From an uncultured Clostridia bacterium (GTDB lineage Bacteria; Bacillota; Clostridia; TANB77; CAG-508), in contig CAKPGS010000034.1 of NCBI GenBank assembly GCA_934155165.1, positions 1-11,647 on the forward strand: 11,647 nucleotides of DNA, written 5' to 3'. Both the position numbers and the translations under genes were made by a program. Positions 11,530 through 11,647 of this stretch are shown in pieces. The notes under the pieces were generated by a model, which saw only the letters and a program-made list of their open reading frames with translations, was not told the DNA's origin and did not search any database. Positions within the stretch are counted from its first letter, which is position 1, and every line of letters starts with the position of its first letter.

Positions 11530-11647
11530 GAACTTTGTAACGAACGAAAAAAGTAATAAAAAACGGTAAATAATTAGTAATAAAAAATATGCAAATGGAA
11601 TAAGAAATGCAAGAGAATTACTAATTTTTATTTTGCCAAAAATTACT
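11530..11647 (+). other. Untranslated leader or small RNA start, contains repeats
   Basis: Following the promoter there is no credible coding start. A 12-base direct repeat AGTAATAAAAAA occurs at 11552 and 11576. ATTAGTAAT (11573-11581) is the exact inverse of ATTACTAAT (11617-11625), enclosing 35 bases. I cannot match it to a known riboswitch or T-box; the rest lies beyond the window. Confidence 0.4.

Overview
The window is a stretch of very AT-rich bacterial chromosome. Shine-Dalgarno sites are strong (AGGAGG type), promoters are SigA-like and often have an extended TGn -10, and small accessory genes (DUF1540, zinc-ribbon/HTH, half-size TSUP transporter) are typical of Firmicutes. Together these point to a low-GC member of the Clostridia, probably an uncultured gut lineage (inference). 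No rRNA, tRNA, CRISPR array, transposase or phage structural gene is visible.

Layout. Positions 3-362 hold the 3' end of typA/bipA, which ends at a hairpin shared with a convergent, unrecognised minus-strand gene (415-720). Next come trmR (809-1396, tRNA 5-hydroxyuridine methyltransferase), a membrane-anchored sortase (1475-2143), an isolated IF-1-like gene with its own strong promoter and terminator (2235-2459), and a small five-cysteine DUF1540 protein (2553-2714). A 415-base gene-free stretch (2715-3129) holds two short GTAGG-type palindromes and a 141-bp inverted-repeat element. It is followed by a U32-family gene, trhP (3130-4362), which by homology makes the hydroxyuridine that TrmR methylates, so two steps of one tRNA wobble-modification pathway sit in this window. 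Positions 4534-6603 hold a divergent secD (split by a one-base frameshift) and a short secF. Then come a rhodanese (6708-7052), a minus-strand zinc-ribbon/HTH gene (7207-7467), ruvA (7619-8218), rarA (8239-9489), a 51-aa orphan (9641-9796), two consecutive half-size TauE/SafE membrane genes (the second frameshifted), a 47-aa membrane peptide, and a minus-strand rusA (10880-11290). The last 350 bases carry a long near-perfect hairpin and a consensus promoter that reads out of the window.

Themes. Three genes act on branched or stalled replication DNA (RuvA, RarA, RusA). Two act on wobble U34 of tRNA (TrmR, TrhP). Most striking outside the genes is a set of short palindromes with a TGTAGGGG-like leader. 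Their arms differ in sequence but still pair, and each is oriented in the sense of the gene whose 3' end it follows. The SecD/SecF pair also lacks the charged membrane residues linked to proton coupling, and SecF is about one third shorter than usual.
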